Positions 28,634 through 35,806 of a stretch of 64,000 bases of DNA are shown here, one piece after another; within the stretch, counting starts at the first letter, position 1, and each line of letters begins with the position of its first letter. The notes under the pieces were generated by a model that worked only from the letters and a program-made list of their open reading frames with translations, did no database searches and had not been told where the DNA came from. The position numbers were made by a program, and so were the translations under genes. This DNA is from Flavobacterium caseinilyticum (lineage in GTDB: Bacteria; Bacteroidota; Bacteroidia; Flavobacteriales; Flavobacteriaceae): assembly GCF_004349085.1 (NCBI RefSeq), contig NZ_SMFM01000002.1, positions 124,001-188,000 of the forward strand, given 5' to 3'.

Positions 28634-29737
28634 ATGAAAGGATCATTTAAACTCGCAAAAATAGCAGGAATTGGTATATTTATTCATTGGACCTTCTCCT
28701 TACTCATACTATTTATCATTTTCATTAATTACAAAGCTCAGCATAATATCAACCAGATAATATGGTCTGTTGTATTTATTTTAGCTGTATTTGTTACTAT
28801 CATTTTACATGAACTAGGTCATGCTTTAGCAGCTAAAAATTTTAATATTGCTACGAAGGACATCACCCTTTTACCTATTGGCGGGATAGCGCGTCTGGAA
28901 AAGATTCCTGAAGAGCCTTTCGAAGAATTAATAGTCGCTTCTGCCGGACCTCTGGTCAATATCACACTGGCGTTTATTACGGGAATTTTTATCACGTTTC
29001 CTCAAACTACTGAGCAAATGATGAATGAATTATCTAAAGGAGTAAACGCGGATAATTTTTTTCTTAACTTCTTTTTGATTAATTTTTGGCTGGCCTTTTT
29101 TAATTTAATTCCAGCATTTCCCATGGACGGAGGCAGAATTTTAAGAGCACTGTTATCGTTTAAATTGCAAAGACATGTGGCCACGAGAATTTCGGCCCGT
29201 ATTGGTCAGTTTCTGGCAATGCTTTTTATTATTTTTGGTTTTTTCATCTCCCCTTTTTTGATTTTTATCGGTGTTTTTGTTATTATCGGCGCACAGGTTG
29301 AAGCTGATTATACCGAGTCAAAATTCATGTTGAAAGGTTTTAAAATCAAGGATGTGGTCATGAAAAACTATCAGACAATTGATTTAAATGAAACAATTAA
29401 AACGGCAGTTGGCTTATTGCTGGACAGTCAAAATAAGAATTTTCTAATTCTGGAAAATGGTATTCCAGTTGGAACGCTTAATCGCGACCAAATTATAAAA
29501 GGACTTTCGACAGCAGGGGAAAAGGAATTAATTCATCATGTAATGGACAGGAATTTGACTTATCTCGATAGCGATTCCTTACTGGAAAATGTTTTTGAGT
29601 TACTCGAACTCAATAAATCAAGATTAATGCTGGTTATGGAGAATAATGAACTTGCCGGCACATTAGATATAGAAAATCTGATGGAATTCATTTTGATTCA
29701 TGAAGTTAAAATAGATGCAACGCATGTCAAAAACTAA
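28634..29737 (+). CDS. Site-2 protease family (M50) membrane protease with CBS domains
   Basis: A 367-residue intramembrane zinc metalloprotease. The HExxH motif is HELGH (His59-Glu60-x2-His63) in a hydrophobic helix, and the third metal ligand lies in IPAFPMDGGRILRAL. Hydrophobic segments surround both. Two CBS repeats (about 237-355) form a cytosolic nucleotide-binding module, as in the archaeal and SpoIVFB-like S2P-CBS proteases. It probably cleaves a membrane-bound regulator in response to energy status, but the substrate is unknown. The next gene starts within its last codons (overlap 23 bp). Confidence 0.88.
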   Translation: MKGSFKLAKIAGIGIFIHWTFSLLILFIIFINYKAQHNINQIIWSVVFILAVFVTIILHELGHALAAKNFNIATKDITLLPIGGIARLEKIPEEPFEELIVASAGPLVNITLAFITGIFITFPQTTEQMMNELSKGVNADNFFLNFFLINFWLAFFNLIPAFPMDGGRILRALLSFKLQRHVATRISARIGQFLAMLFIIFGFFISPFLIFIGVFVIIGAQVEADYTESKFMLKGFKIKDVVMKNYQTIDLNETIKTAVGLLLDSQNKNFLILENGIPVGTLNRDQIIKGLSTAGEKELIHHVMDRNLTYLDSDSLLENVFELLELNKSRLMLVMENNELAGTLDIENLMEFILIHEVKIDATHVKN

Positions 29738-30878
29738 AAATGACTTTACGACCGCTAAAAATCTGGAACTTGTTAACAGTGGCGAAGATTTTTTTTCCAG
29801 ATTAGAAGCTATTATTTGTGGTTCTCAATTTGAAATCCATCTTCAGATGTACCTTTTTGACAATGATGCAACAGGTAGGCGAATTATAAAGGCATTGAAA
29901 GAATCAGCTGCTAAAAATGTTTCCATTTATATTCTTTTAGATGGATTAGGATCTCTCACATTTCCGGCTGAAACGATCAAAGAACTGCGGCAGTGTGGCA
30001 TAAATATTCGGTTTTTTGCACCGTTGTTTTCATCATACACTTTTTATCTTGGCAGACGATTACATCGAAAAGTTGTAGTCTCCGATGGTAAAACTGCATT
30101 AATTGGTGGCATAAATATAGCTGACAAATATCATGGTACAAGGCATGAAGCACCTTGGCTCGATTATGCGATTCAAGTCAACGGTGAAATCGCAAAAAGC
30201 CTCCGAGAGCTCTGCAATGTCACTTATTTCAAAAAAAGACGACCCAATAATAAAAAAACCGAATCAGAATTTCAGATGCAAGGAGATGCAAGTGTCCGCA
30301 TCCTCCAGAATGATTGGTTAAAAGGAAAAAATGAAATTTGTGACGCGTATATTAAATCAATTCGGACTGCCAAAAAAGAAATCATTATCGTAGGCAGTTA
30401 TTTTCTGCCGGGTATTCGAATTATACGCGCTCTCAGAAAAGCATCCAAAAATAAAGTGGAAATAAAATTAATACTATCCGGCAAATCAGACCTTCCGCTG
30501 ACCCGTCGCGCTACATGCTTTCTCTACGGAAAATTGCTGAGTTACAAGATTGAATTGTACGAATGGGAACAATCGATTCTGCATGGGAAGACTGCTGTAA
30601 TAGACGGATGCTGGACTACAGTAGGCTCATTTAATTTGAATAATCTGAGCTCTTATGGAAGTATTGAAATGAATTTGGAAATCGATTCAGTAACTTTCTC
30701 TGCAATGTACCGAGCACAACTGATTAAAATTATTGGTCAATGCGAGAGAATTACTCCGGAACTGCTGCAAAATAAAACCAATATATTGACAAAACTGATC
30801 AATATCCTGTCATACTTAATCACGCGAATTATAGAAATTATTGTCACTTACACTCCCTATAAACGTTTCTATAATTAA
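29715..30878 (+). CDS. Phospholipase D/cardiolipin synthase-like protein
   Basis: A 387-residue protein with two HKD motifs: HRKVVVSDGKTALIGG (His117, Lys119, Asp124) and HGKTAVIDGCWTTVGSFN near residue 300. It resembles cardiolipin synthase B/PLD-superfamily enzymes that transfer phosphatidyl groups between lipids. The C-terminus is hydrophobic (SYLITRIIEIIVTY) and probably membrane-associated. The start overlaps the site-2 protease gene by 23 bp; a second ATG at 29724 also overlaps. It could make cardiolipin or act on other phosphodiesters, including nucleic acids; the membrane-facing C-terminus favours lipid. It lies 200 bp before the retron region. Confidence 0.85.
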   Translation: MQRMSKTKNDFTTAKNLELVNSGEDFFSRLEAIICGSQFEIHLQMYLFDNDATGRRIIKALKESAAKNVSIYILLDGLGSLTFPAETIKELRQCGINIRFFAPLFSSYTFYLGRRLHRKVVVSDGKTALIGGINIADKYHGTRHEAPWLDYAIQVNGEIAKSLRELCNVTYFKKRRPNNKKTESEFQMQGDASVRILQNDWLKGKNEICDAYIKSIRTAKKEIIIVGSYFLPGIRIIRALRKASKNKVEIKLILSGKSDLPLTRRATCFLYGKLLSYKIELYEWEQSILHGKTAVIDGCWTTVGSFNLNNLSSYGSIEMNLEIDSVTFSAMYRAQLIKIIGQCERITPELLQNKTNILTKLINILSYLITRIIEIIVTYTPYKRFYN

Positions 30879-31077
30879 TAAAATCATAGCATTTTACGCT
30901 CTGAAATTAAACCTAAAATCTGCTGTAAAAGTTTCAACGAATTGGAATTTAAGTTAAAAAAAAATAGTTCAATAATATTGATAATAAAATATTTTTAATT
31001 AACTTTATGATGGTTTTTAGTTTGTCAAAACACTTATAATGTGATACTTATAAAATACAAATCAATACTTTAAAATA

Positions 31078-31203
31078 ATGGAAACCCACAAAATAAAAGC
31101 TAAAAAGAAAGAGGATTGGATTCGGAAGGACATAGAGCGTAAAATTCCAAAACTGGATAAAAAAACACTATTTATTCCAAATCAGGATGAATTATTCTTC
31201 TAA
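31078..31203 (+). CDS. 41-residue basic small protein upstream of the retron RNA
   Basis: An ATG-started ORF of 41 codons ending TAA at 31201-31203. The protein starts METHKIKAKKKEDW and is rich in Lys, Arg, Asp and Glu, ending FIPNQDELFF. It has no signal peptide or membrane segment and no family I recognise. A possible promoter (TTTG at about 31020, TACTTAT about 20 bases later) lies upstream. Its stop codon overlaps the left arm of a TTCTAAC/GTTAGAA inverted repeat at the start of the predicted retron RNA. It could be a retron accessory protein, a leader peptide or chance. Confidence 0.45.
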   Translation: METHKIKAKKKEDWIRKDIERKIPKLDKKTLFIPNQDELFF

Positions 31204-31231
31204 CCCATTTTCTAGAAATAAATTTGTTTAC

Positions 31232-31339
31232 GTTAGAATCGGAGCCGTGAGTCACTGCTCTGTAATTGAATGTTCTTTCAAGCACCAGGTTTAAAAGATT
31301 CTCCGCAGAGCTCCGAACTTTTAAACCTGTATTCTTAAT
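31232..31339 (+). ncRNA. Predicted retron msr-msd RNA
   Basis: The roughly 110 bases just before the reverse transcriptase gene have retron-like order. A short outer arm GTTAGAAT (31232-31239) can pair with ATTCTTAAT (31331-31339) with one bulge, like a1/a2. Inside are stem-loop 1 (31240-31262, CGGAGC-c-GTG and complement), stem-loop 2 (31266-31281, TTGAA/TTCAA), and a long hairpin with a perfect 12-bp stem CAGGTTTAAAAG (31286-31297) and CTTTTAAACCTG (31318-31329) extended by TTC/GAA in its loop. That is the msr (two small loops) then msd (one long hairpin) layout. The branching guanosine and the exact msd ends cannot be fixed by eye. The outer pairing is weak, so the boundaries may be wrong. 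Confidence 0.5.
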
Positions 31340-31374
31340 TGGGGATAGGGACAAAATAGTCCCTACCCCATTAA
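31335..31374 (+). promoter_or_regulatory. Strong hairpin abutting the reverse transcriptase start codon
   Basis: TGGGGATAGGGAC (31340-31352) pairs with GTCCCTACCCCA (31359-31370) around a six-base loop with one bulged A. An alternative outer helix TTAAT/ATTAA (31335-31339, 31370-31374) extends it up to the A of the first ATG. The GC-rich stem may limit ribosome access to the ATG at 31374, or be part of the retron RNA. Confidence 0.5.
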
Positions 31375-32450
31375 TGACTTTAAAAGCAATGGATTTTCCG
31401 CACTACACCTGTGTTTTCACACGAGAAGCTTCAAAACTTGGATATTCTCCAAAAAATATCCAACGCTGTTTGGAATACGCTGAAGTTTTATTCTCTCATG
31501 GGGTCCCAGTACTTTACAATCCATCACAATTCGCGTTGCTTGTGGGTTACAAAAAGGAATACTTGCAGAAAGCAGCATTATATCCTAACTATTTTTATCG
31601 CAACTTTCACATTACAAAAAAAAACGGATCAAAACGACTTATTTCTGAACCGCTGCCCAGCTTGAAAGAAATACAACTTTGGATTCTCAGAAACATCCTT
31701 TATAAAGTACCAGTCAGTGCTTTTGCAAAAGCGTATAAACCCACCGTAAGTATTCTAGAAAATCTGAAATTCCATAAAAAGCAACCGAAAGTTTTTACTT
31801 TGGATGTAGAAAATTTCTTTCCATCGATCAAATATGACTCCATACAAAAAGTTTTTCTACAGTTGGGCTATTCAAAAATGATGTCAAGACTTTTAACCCG
31901 ATTGTGTAGTTGTAACGGTGCTTTGCCACAAGGTGCCTGCACGAGTCCTTATCTTTCTAATTTAATTTTTAAGGAAGCTGATGCCGCTATTTCCAATTTT
32001 TGTATGCAACGAAAAATAAGATATACCAGATATGCGGATGACCTTACCTTTTCAGGAGATTTTGATGAAAATGAATTGCTAAAACATGTCACTGAAATTA
32101 TTGAAAGACAAAATTTTCGCATCAATGGAAACAAAACAAAATTGATGACACCCAATTCACGCCAGGAGGTGACCGGAATAATTGTCAATGAAAAGCCCCA
32201 AGTTGTGTTTCATAAACGCAACGATTTGCGACAAGCGCTTTATTATATTAAGAAATTTGGTTTTGAGGAACATCTTGAATACAAAGAAATTAACCATAGG
32301 AATTACCTGGAGCATTTATTGGGAAAAATAAATTTCGTGTTGCAAATAAATCCCAGAGATATGGAATTTATATCTTACAAATCTTTCCTAATTGACCTAA
32401 AAAAGAAGAAGGATTTAAAAATGACAACGGTATTTCCATTGCTAATGTGA
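31374..32450 (+). CDS. Retron-type reverse transcriptase
   Basis: From the ATG at 31374 the product is 358 residues, the usual retron RT length. Residues 130-134 read NLKFH, matching the retron NAxxH signature with Leu for Ala. RT motif 3 is LDVENFFPSI (143-152), motif 4 is LPQGACTSPYLSN (Q-G-x3-S-P), and the catalytic box is YTRYADD (Tyr220-Ala-Asp-Asp223). VTG in EVTGIIVN (266-268) is the region Y motif that recognises the msr RNA. RT makes a short branched DNA from its own RNA, normally as part of phage defence. An in-frame TTG at 31266 would translate the RNA region, and an ATG at 31389 is a second credible start. No obvious large effector gene adjoins it. A terminator follows. Confidence 0.92.
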   Translation: MTLKAMDFPHYTCVFTREASKLGYSPKNIQRCLEYAEVLFSHGVPVLYNPSQFALLVGYKKEYLQKAALYPNYFYRNFHITKKNGSKRLISEPLPSLKEIQLWILRNILYKVPVSAFAKAYKPTVSILENLKFHKKQPKVFTLDVENFFPSIKYDSIQKVFLQLGYSKMMSRLLTRLCSCNGALPQGACTSPYLSNLIFKEADAAISNFCMQRKIRYTRYADDLTFSGDFDENELLKHVTEIIERQNFRINGNKTKLMTPNSRQEVTGIIVNEKPQVVFHKRNDLRQALYYIKKFGFEEHLEYKEINHRNYLEHLLGKINFVLQINPRDMEFISYKSFLIDLKKKKDLKMTTVFPLLM

Positions 32451-32540
32451 AATATTATATTGACTCTACTATCATATTTGAAAATACCCTTTTACCCTAA
32501 AAATTGCGTATGAGCCACAACACTGGCGTCAATATCCATA

Positions 32541-32580
32541 AAAAAAAGGATTCCACTTTATTTAAAAAGTGGAATCCCTA
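32541..32580. terminator. Bidirectional terminator between the retron and the polysaccharide locus
   Basis: A perfect 12-bp stem GGATTCCACTTT/AAAGTGGAATCC with a six-base loop, preceded on the plus strand by seven A and followed by T-rich sequence. It lies between converging genes, the reverse transcriptase (+) and the end of the polysaccharide locus (-), and works in both directions by sequence. A close copy is at 58839-58882. Confidence 0.8.
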
Positions 32581-32659
32581 TATTTTAACAATCACGCGAT
32601 TGAGCGTTTATTTATTTCAAAGCTGTCGCCACCAATAAATTATTCCCACAGAAATGAAA

Positions 32660-32968
32660 TTAGTGTTTTACGTCATGACGTCCGACAACTTTTGTAAAAA
32701 TGAGGATGCAAATTTTCAAGTCAAACAGAAAAGATTTTCTTTTTAAGTATTCCACTTCATACGCCACTTTTTCCTCGATTGAAATTTCATCTCTGCCGTT
32801 GACTTGTGCCCAACCGCTAATACCCGGTTTTAGTGTATGCACATTATCTGCGACACGCAATGCCATAAGGTCCTCCTGATTATACAAGGCTGGTCGCGGG
32901 CCGAAAAAAACCATTTCTCCTTTTATTATAGTAATCAACTTTTTGATACTGTCTACAAAGTTTCCGTA
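32660..32968 (-). pseudogene. Truncated initiating sugar-phosphate transferase (3' part)
   Basis: About 100 codons matching the C-terminal half of the intact transferase at 48202-48753: KGEMVFFGPRPALYNQEDLM, then GISGWAQVNGRDEIS and the terminal VGRHDVKH. The N-terminal membrane helix, the K-F-R-S-M segment and the catalytic D-E region are missing; an in-frame TAA lies at 32969-32971 and no ATG is available (the first start-like codon is TTG). The full protein is about 183 residues. It looks like a 5'-deleted duplicate left at the end of module 1, followed by the terminator at 32541-32580. Confidence 0.85.
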
Positions 32969-33041
32969 TTATAACTTTTATTTTAGCCGGATCAACCAGT
33001 AGATTAGGATCTTAACAAAACATTAATAAAGCTGTTTTTAA

Positions 33042-33785
33042 TTATTTTTTTAGAAAACCAATTATTTTCCAAAAGAACCGCATTTTTATTTTAAATGGTA
33101 AAAAAGCGATGCCGTTCATTGCTAATGCTTTTTGAATTTCTTTTGTAATAAGCATGTAAGAAGTAGCTCCCGAACTGCTCAATCCTCCAACTAACATTGC
33201 GGTGGTCGTTATACCTGAATATTTCCAACTTATTTTTTTTTTGAGAAAAAAACGAGTGATAAGTTCATAATCTGCACCTATCGTAAATCCAAGTTCGTAA
33301 ACTCCGAATTTATCAAATAGTTCCTTTTTGAAGAAAATTGAAGGATGTGGCGGCATAAATCCAATTCTAAGTTTATCCGGATTCCAAAATTTTGATGAAT
33401 AAGTGCGAATAACTTTGCCTTCTTTGTTGTGTTGCACTACTGTACCTATGGATGCATCCGTTTTGTTTTTTGAATGAAAAGCGGCAACTTCTGTGATAAC
33501 ATTATCTGAATAGAATGTATCATCTGCATTCAGAATTCCAATTATATCACCTGTAGCCATAGCAATACCTTTATTCATGGCATCGTATAGGCCTCTATCG
33601 GACTCTGAAATCCAATTAGAAATTTTATCCTGATGCTTTTGAATTATCGATATCGTATCATCTTTGGAAAGACCATCAACGATGATAAATTCAATGTTTT
33701 TATAGGTTTGACCAGCAACGGAAAGAATTGTCTTTTCAAGAGTGGCGGCACTATTGTAACATACGGTAATGATGGATATTCTCAA
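33042..33785 (-). CDS. Family 2 glycosyltransferase
   Basis: A 247-residue inverting GT-A glycosyltransferase of the WcaA type. The N-terminus ISIITVCYNSAATLEKTI is the nucleotide-binding strand, D-x-D is LNADDTFYSD, and ESDRGLYDAMNKGI is a family landmark. It transfers a sugar from a nucleotide donor to the lipid-linked repeat unit on the cytosolic face. The acceptor and donor are unknown. It is the last intact gene of module 1, preceded by a terminator-like hairpin, so its expression may differ from the upstream genes. Confidence 0.88.
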   Translation of the reverse strand: MRISIITVCYNSAATLEKTILSVAGQTYKNIEFIIVDGLSKDDTISIIQKHQDKISNWISESDRGLYDAMNKGIAMATGDIIGILNADDTFYSDNVITEVAAFHSKNKTDASIGTVVQHNKEGKVIRTYSSKFWNPDKLRIGFMPPHPSIFFKKELFDKFGVYELGFTIGADYELITRFFLKKKISWKYSGITTTAMLVGGLSSSGATSYMLITKEIQKALAMNGIAFLPFKIKMRFFWKIIGFLKK

Positions 33786-33800
33786 AAATTTGTATTTAAA

Positions 33801-33834
33801 TTAAAAAAAAATATGTTTTCCTTAAAACATATTT
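33801..33834 (-). terminator. Terminator-like hairpin inside the polysaccharide locus
   Basis: AAATATGTTTT (33809-33819) and AAAACATATTT (33824-33834) form a perfect 11-bp stem with loop CCTT. Read on the minus strand it is followed by a run of eight T, the form of an intrinsic terminator. It sits between two glycosyltransferase genes of the same orientation (34065-34901 and 33042-33785). Confidence 0.6.
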
Positions 33835-34064
33835 AAGGTAACCTATTGTGTTTATCGAACTGTCTCCTAATTGAATCCTATTTTCACTTTTATATTTTTT
33901 CTTGAGCCAACGTATGATTAAGTTGTCTTTACTTAAGATTATCCCATAGAAGAGGCATAAAATAAAATTAGATTTGGTTTCTCAAATCAATTATTGATTT
34001 TGCCAGTCCATGCATTGAAAACTCGTTAGCATTTATTAGATTGACCACACTTATAAAATCCACT

Positions 34065-34901
34065 TTACGACTGTAACTCAATTATTTTTGTTTTTATCTG
34101 AAAAAAGTACTGTGATTTATATTTTGCAAAATAAAATCCTTCTTTCCCATCGAGAAAGCCGAATTTAAAAAAATAAGTTGCTATAAAATATACGATCGGT
34201 AGAAGTCCTATTTTCATTAGTTTATATTTTAACTTCTGACGAGACGTAAGCAATCCATAATTACTGCTATTCAAACTTACATATCGATTAGCTTCCCATG
34301 AAGAATAAGCATTGTGTCTTGCTATATAATGCTCAAGACCTTTATAATCATTATGTATTATGGGACTTTTGATAAAACCAATTTTTCCAGATATTATTGG
34401 ATGTTCATGAATTTCCATATCTAAATGACTCCAAGAGCCCTCCTTTATTTGCTCGTATTCTCCACTACCTACCTTAAAAAGAGGCATTTTTTTCATTTTA
34501 TCGCCATAATTTAATTTCTTTTTCATAAAATAATTTTCATACATTATAGTAAAACCTGAATACTCATCAGCTATTATTTTATTTCTCAACTCTTCAAGAA
34601 AATCTTTGGTAACAAACTCATCAGCGTCCAAAAATAAAACCCATTCATTTCTCATTTCTACATTACGCAGCACCCAATTTCTTTTTTTAGGAAATTTACC
34701 ATTCCAATCAAATTGTACGAATTGAAAACCAAAATCTTTTACAATTTCAGGAGTCCTGTCTGTACTTTTAGAATCAACCACAATAACTTCTGAAAAATCC
34801 TTTAATCTCCCTAGGCATTCCGGTAAATTTTTTTCCTCATTCTTAACCGGAACAATTACAGTTACTGGAATTTTACTTAAATTATTAAAATCTATTCTCA
34901 T
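34065..34901 (-). CDS. Family 2 glycosyltransferase, WaaE/KdtX-like
   Basis: A 278-residue GT-A enzyme opening with VTVIVPVKNEEKNLPECL, with V-V-D-S-K-S-T-D-R-T and the D-x-D region FLDADEFVT. The K-R-N-W and H-E-H segments resemble the WaaE/KdtX beta-1,4-glucosyltransferase-like branch, here within a polysaccharide cluster. Hydrophobic residues near 240-262 may attach it to the membrane. The donor is unknown. It has intergenic gaps on both sides (279 and 323 bp), unlike the tightly packed genes upstream. Confidence 0.85.
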   Translation of the reverse strand: MRIDFNNLSKIPVTVIVPVKNEEKNLPECLGRLKDFSEVIVVDSKSTDRTPEIVKDFGFQFVQFDWNGKFPKKRNWVLRNVEMRNEWVLFLDADEFVTKDFLEELRNKIIADEYSGFTIMYENYFMKKKLNYGDKMKKMPLFKVGSGEYEQIKEGSWSHLDMEIHEHPIISGKIGFIKSPIIHNDYKGLEHYIARHNAYSSWEANRYVSLNSSNYGLLTSRQKLKYKLMKIGLLPIVYFIATYFFKFGFLDGKEGFYFAKYKSQYFFQIKTKIIELQS

Positions 34902-35224
34902 ATTTTTATTTTAAAAAAATCTGTTTTTTAAGCATATTGTGGCGCTGTCACAGCGACTGTATAAAGTTAAACTTTTTGGTACTGCTTCTTACTACACAAA
35001 ACTACTGCCCCATCTTGTGGTAACCATCGTTATTATGCTATAATTTGTAAACGACAGCGGCTAATATGTCCAATAAGAACCAGCGTATAAATTTACAGAT
35101 TTGGAAACTACATAAGAATGTAAAAAGTCGAACATCCATGATATTTTGAAAATTTTAAAGGCTTTCATATAATTATCGAGACCATACTGTCATCATGAGG
35201 TTTTTAGCTCAGCGCACTGCGTAA
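34902..35224. other. 323-bp intergenic region inside module 1
   Basis: No gene was seen. The sequence is AT-rich with no clear promoter or hairpin. It separates the acetyltransferase/glycosyltransferase pair from the WaaE-like gene and may hold remnants of lost genes, but I cannot show it. Confidence 0.4.
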
Positions 35225-35806
35225 TTACGATACATCTATTTTTGTATTCTCCATTTTCCGGGGCAATAACTTAAAATCGAATCCGGCATCTTGATATGTT
35301 TTGTTTAACATTTCCTCGTGCTTAATTCGGTCCTGATCATTTTGAAATCTGTCTTTTATTTTCTTTGCAGGAATACCTCCATAAACCGAATAAGCTTCAA
35401 CATCTTTTGTCACTACAGAACCTAAAGCTATTATTGCTCCATTTCCAATTTTTACACCTGTCGCAATTTTGACAAAAGCTCCTACCCAAACATCTTTACC
35501 AATTACAGTTGAATTCAATTTGGCACGACCTGAAAATATTATTGGTCGACCTGCCATATCATAAACGTGATCCCCACCTACGATAGATACATCATTAGCC
35601 AACATTGTATAATTACCAATACTAACTTTTGGATAAATTAAAGATCTAGGTCCAATATAAGAAAAAGCTCCTGCAATTAAATCTGAAGATATAGAACAAC
35701 CACGACCCATATAAAAGGTTTTGTGAACATATTTTAGATTCAGTTTCCATCGAAGAAATGACATTCTCGTTAACCTAAATAATTCTCTTATTTTATATTT
35801 AATCAT
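35225..35806 (-). CDS. Hexapeptide-repeat O-acetyltransferase
   Basis: A 193-residue left-handed beta-helix acetyltransferase of the CatB/LpxA-like superfamily. The hexapeptide repeats (isoleucine/valine at every sixth position) run from about residue 38 (GAFSYIGPRSLIYPKVSIGN) to about 150. They include the catalytic His in GGDHVYDM and the acetyl-CoA-binding end GGIPAKKIKDRF. It probably O-acetylates a sugar of the repeat unit. Its start overlaps the end of the upstream glycosyltransferase by 8 bases, so the two are coupled. Confidence 0.85.
   Translation of the reverse strand: MIKYKIRELFRLTRMSFLRWKLNLKYVHKTFYMGRGCSISSDLIAGAFSYIGPRSLIYPKVSIGNYTMLANDVSIVGGDHVYDMAGRPIIFSGRAKLNSTVIGKDVWVGAFVKIATGVKIGNGAIIALGSVVTKDVEAYSVYGGIPAKKIKDRFQNDQDRIKHEEMLNKTYQDAGFDFKLLPRKMENTKIDVS

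Noticed and set aside
15657..30878. The island as a transmissible locus of stress tolerance (heat-resistance type)
   Set aside because: Only an HtrA protease and a membrane protease overlap with that set; sHsp20, ClpK, FtsH, HdeD and YfdX homologues are absent.
31266..31373. Upstream extension of the reverse transcriptase using a TTG start at 31266
   Set aside because: This region folds into the predicted retron RNA and a strong hairpin, and the translated residues show no RT similarity. ATG codons at 31374 or 31389 give a normal retron RT length.
32660..32938. The 92-codon transferase ORF as a functional short gene
   Set aside because: It lacks the membrane helix and the catalytic Asp-Glu region, and its first start codon is a TTG inside the conserved domain.
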